Source: Planctomycetota bacterium
Lineage (GTDB): Bacteria; Planctomycetota; Phycisphaerae; WQYP01
DNA length: 25,036 nucleotides
Reading direction: 5' to 3'
Assembly: GCA_021809365.1 (NCBI GenBank)
Contig: JAKBAC010000026.1
Coordinates: 1 to 25,036, forward strand
The notes under the pieces are model-generated. The model was not told the origin of the DNA. It searched no databases and saw only the letters and a program-made list of their open reading frames with translations. Each line of letters begins with the position of its first letter. Positions within the stretch are counted from its first letter, which is position 1. The position numbers were made by a program, and so were the translations under genes. Positions 24,871-25,036 of the stretch are shown here, in pieces.

Positions 24871-24970
24871 GCCCGCTTTTCAAAACCACCGCACGGGCCG
24901 CGGCTCGCCGCAACAAGTGTCAACGGGCGCTCAAAACCAGCCAGTCGGGGGCGCTTCAAAACCAGCCACT
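24871..24970. repeat. Three related direct repeats upstream of the PEP-CTERM gene
   Basis: GGGCGCTCAAAACCAGCCAG (from 24925) and GGCGCTTCAAAACCAGCCAC (from 24950) are near-identical units about 24 bases apart, and a looser copy CCCGCTTTTCAAAACCACCG starts at 24872. The shared core on the minus strand is TGGTTTTGA. They lie in the upstream region of the PEP-CTERM gene and before a possible + strand start at the window edge. They may be binding sites for an activator; the role is unknown. Confidence 0.55.
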
Positions 24971-25018
24971 TTGAGAGGAAAGGGATTGGCCTGTACGCTC
25001 GACTTTTTCATTTTTATG

Positions 25019-25036
25019 AAGGAGTTAAAGCGGTAT
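25019..25036 (+). promoter_or_regulatory. Probable ribosome site of a gene starting at the window edge
   Basis: AAGGAG at 25019-25024 is followed by TTAAAGCGGT and then AT, the last two bases of the window, which would be the start of an ATG with a 10-base spacing. A weak promoter-like pair, TTGAGA (24971-24976) and TACGCT (24994-24999) 17 bases apart, lies upstream. The gene itself is outside the window. Confidence 0.35.

Noticed and set aside
24871..24970. CRISPR-like repeats
   Set aside because: There are only three imperfect units with 4-30 base gaps and no cas genes, so it is not a CRISPR array.
24914..24970. Sigma-54 promoter in the PEP-CTERM upstream region
   Set aside because: TGGC occurs in the repeats but no GC dinucleotide lies at the required -12 spacing.
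25016..25036. Partial gene starting at ATG 25016 (MKELKRY)
   Set aside because: No ribosome site precedes it, and AAGGAG lies inside it, which better serves a start at 25035.

Overview
The window looks like chromosomal DNA of a planctomycete, most likely from the Phycisphaerae. This is inferred from a PEP-CTERM surface protein, a very large GspK-like pseudopilin protein, Tat-exported glycosidases, and the mix of an ECF sigma factor with SUFU and DUF1802 proteins. No single marker proves the assignment. No transposase, integrase, tRNA or CRISPR array was seen. GC content is moderate and coding is dense on both strands.

Layout: (1) 1-116 holds the 3' end of a 5S rRNA gene and its terminator, so the window starts at the end of an rRNA operon. 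(2) 184-3924 (-) is a 1246-residue GspK/pseudopilin-like protein. (3) 4209-7746 (+) is a run of small housekeeping or unknown genes: a tiny lipoprotein, a SHOCT-domain membrane protein, a CDF zinc-type exporter with a duplicated cytoplasmic domain, DUF1802, SUFU and DUF2127. (4) 7826-8236 (-) is rpsU with its own promoter and a structured leader. (5) 8448-10271 (+) is an ECF sigma factor, a membrane anti-sigma-like protein and an exported helical protein. (6) 10285-12632 (-) holds two overlapping radical SAM/SPASM genes, TIGR04053-like then NirJ-like. They diverge from a flavin-type split-barrel protein (12718-13173, +) that has a clear sigma-70 promoter. (7) 13347-15093 (-) is a coiled-coil porin followed by a monohaem cytochrome c lipoprotein, with a Pho-box-like triple repeat upstream. 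A second cytochrome c (15595-16032, +) diverges from it. (8) 16410-23790 (+) is an exported polysaccharide-degradation cluster: a GH127-type beta-L-arabinofuranosidase, an alpha/beta-hydrolase esterase and a GH31 alpha-glycosidase with a C-terminal carbohydrate-binding module. (9) 23996-24832 (-) is a PEP-CTERM protein with a strong terminator and an unusual repeat set upstream.

The GH127, esterase and GH31 proteins all carry export signals and probably act together on a substituted plant or algal polysaccharide outside the cytoplasm: arabinose removal, deacylation, and alpha-linked glycose or xylose removal. The porin, the two cytochromes c and the NirJ-like enzymes suggest envelope electron transfer and tetrapyrrole chemistry, but no nitrite reductase or other haem d1 gene is visible.

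The strongest candidate for something undescribed is the leader of the GH127 gene. At 16295-16368 two perfect 9-bp complementary pairs are interleaved as in an H-type pseudoknot, with a third hairpin in the long loop. A plausible promoter would start transcription at its first base. Other points of interest are the Pho-box-like repeat, the rpsU leader, the lone pair of NirJ-like and TIGR04053-like genes, and the giant pseudopilin.
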